A stretch of 64,000 nucleotides of DNA from Pteria penguin (Eukaryota; Mollusca; Bivalvia; Pterioida; Pteriidae): contig CM068583.1 of NCBI GenBank assembly GCA_035048485.1, positions 51,263,790 to 51,327,789 of the forward strand, read 5' to 3'. Position 1 is the first letter of the stretch; each line of letters starts with the position of its first letter. Below the pieces are notes generated by a model. It saw only the letters and a list, made by a program, of their open reading frames with translations. It had not been told where the DNA came from and ran no database searches. Position numbers and translations under genes: made by a program. Positions 55,101 through 58,100 of the stretch are shown piece by piece.

Positions 55101-58100
55101 TGTGGAATGAGAGGCTTCATTGCCAGGTGATTCAGTGTCCACAAGGTCCTCTGTCAAAGTGCTGGCGGAGTATTTGTCCAGTCCCAGTCATTGTGTGCAA
55201 AAAATGCCTGTTACACTTGAAGCTTATCAGGTGATAGATTCAAAGTTACGGTGTTCATTGTTGGGTTTTAGAAATAGAATGATGATATGTAGAAGAGACT
55301 CAGATACGTGTATATTAAAACGCTTTCTTATAATTAATTTCTAACTGCAAATTTTACTTTGTTCTCTTCATTACGTTAATTACCTATAATCAATTTCCTT
55401 TCCTAAAACAACGCCTTAACATTTTCGGAGAAATCAATTTCACCTGAAATTAAAAAAAAGTCTAGACCGTTGCTTCACAAATTTTGAAGATCGTTATTGG
55501 CGTTCATATAGGATAAGTTTATGTTGCCAGGTTTCGCATGGTTGACCGCAAGTACCCCGGTCATCCGCTCTTGTGGTCAGCGTGATGAATCGATACGTGA
55601 TTGACAGCTTCAAATTATCACTATCCGCTAGCTGTGTAAGAGGCGGGGCTTACACCTTCCCCTTTAATACATCTGGAAAAATGAATTTTTAGCAATGAAT
55701 ATGAAGTCAAAACGTTTAACAGTCAAAAATGAGACTTTGAGTAATATCTTCAGATGAATACAGCTTTACATTAAGTGTGTAATGATCTTGTAAACATGAC
55801 CTTTTTATCTTACTTCACCAGACCTCCTCGCGTCATCAGGTTTGCAGTCTTTGTTTTCTATCTTGCACTACATCACAGCAATGATTCATTGCACAATCAA
55901 ATCACTGATTTTGTGAGGATGTCTAGTCAAAGTCTATGGTTAAATGTTCCAATCAAAATTTGTCTGTCTATTCATTACATAAAGGCTACATTTTCAAATT
56001 CTGAAGTTCTGCTTTGATAAATTTGTTTATAGTTAATTAAGAGATCAGTAGGTGAAAGAGATTCAAGGAGGGAATAAAGATGAAAAAACAAACTTTAGAA
56101 TTACTATTCTTTTTGAGAACCAGAAGCCTCAGCAGTACTCTGTATACAACATGTGGTATTATAAATGGTCAAGAGAAGTACCTGTTGTGGTTACTGACCT
56201 CTTCACAGGTACCAATAAGTTTTACATAGGCTTGTATCTTCTCCTTTGATCCAGCAATTTTTACCTGTATTTTTAGTGTGTTCATAGAAAGATCTTGGGT
56301 CATCAGTAGAATTATCAGCTGTAAAACATTTCATAATTCAGTAGAGTGATATAAGCCTTTTTGACATCTTATAATAATTATAATCAGTTTTTTTTTTTAT
56401 ACATGTATTTGTTTTATTTCATATTCTCATATTTGATTAAGTACATAGTATTCTTCAGTTTATATATGAAATCAGTTCAGTTATGTTTTGTATATCATTC
56501 TTTTAAGACATTTGACATTGATGATGGTATCCTTTTTGTATTTCTTATTATTTTGAGTTAAGTAAGATACCCTAGAATATGCTAGTTATCTTCTGATTTT
56601 GATATTTCAGTTGTATATTTTACGTCATAGTGAAAGATTAGTGCCTCTTATTCTGTTTATTTCATCATGTATATTTACAGTGATACAACATGTGTATCAT
56701 TTTAGTTTTTAATCTATTCCTGTATGAAGACAGTTTTTTCAGTATCTTATATTGATTGTAATACATGTATTTCAAATACATATCCTTGTATTCATTTGAG
56801 AAATTTTCACATTTTTATTTTATTTCAGAGTGGAAGAGGATAAAGTAAATCGTTCAAAACGTTATGTAGAGTCTGATCTTTACAAACCACACCGAGGTAA
56901 TAAGAGAAGAGGCTCCTCTCCTTCAGAAATAGATGGAACTGGAACAGAAACATCAAATACTTTGACCAAAGAAAAAGTCAATAATAAACCAGGAAGGCCT
57001 GCTAGACAGAGACCAAAACCTACACCACAGCTACCACCTGAGGATGAAATAATTGAAATTACGTCAAGGTCACCAACTCCACAGCCAAGGTCAAAATCGA
57101 GGTCATACTCAAGATCAACATCACGGTCTTACTCTCATTCTCGCTCTAGATCAAGATCAAGATCTCATTCAAACTCAAAACTTAAAAAGAAAAGAAGACG
57201 ACGAAAGAAAGTAAAGAAGAGGTCAAGGTCTCATTCCGGATCTGTCTCTAATATTAGAGATGGTGCAAGCCCAATATCATCATCCTCTCTTTCTATATCT
57301 GATTCATCAAGATCAAGACATAGTAGCAGGTCCTCCATATCAGGAAGTAAATCAACAAGGTCAAAATCTAGATCAAGGTCAAGGTCATCAGAATCTTCAG
57401 TTGATGAATTTGGAAGAAGAAAAAGAAAAGCAGGCAGCATTCCTTTGGATTATGTTGATTTTGGAGAGGCAGCAAAGATGGCCAGAAGAAGCCTTGTAGG
57501 TGTTGATTTTGGCGAAGCAGAGAGGCGAAGCAAACAAGAAAGGTACATACAAATTAAAAATATCTTTAATACATGTACTTTAATATTGCAATTGATGTTA
57601 CTGACAAAAAAGCAATCTTAATTTTGTGCAGACCATAGAGATCAGACTTTATACTGTTTTATCAATTCAGAATACAGTCAAACTTATTTTATGAAGCTAT
57701 CATTGGGAAGTTTCATATGAAATGTAGTCCTCTTTTTCTTGTTAAGATATTTAGAGAAAAACTAAATACAGTTGAATTTTTTATGAACTCATTATTTATT
57801 TAAAACTATTATTTTAAAGATGTAAAGTTCAATTAAACAATTCATGACTGTCTAATAGATTTGCCTTTAATGTTATTTATTGATAAGTAAAAGTGTTACA
57901 AATAAGTAACAAATTTAACAGTTATACTGCTTAATTGAATGACCCCGAGAAATGATAGTTTGTACTGTGTCAGTTTATGTTAGTAGTGTTTTAATGGCTT
58001 CTTAACCCAAGTAAATTAACTATTGTGTATTTCAGATAATAAAAATATGGCTACTTTATTACTCACTTGCCAGTTAAGACATGTTGTCTCTTTATAAAAT

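Noticed and set aside
55775..56017. 80-codon frame as an exon upstream of the orphan segment
   Set aside because: No good splice sites in matching phase; composition is not clearly coding.
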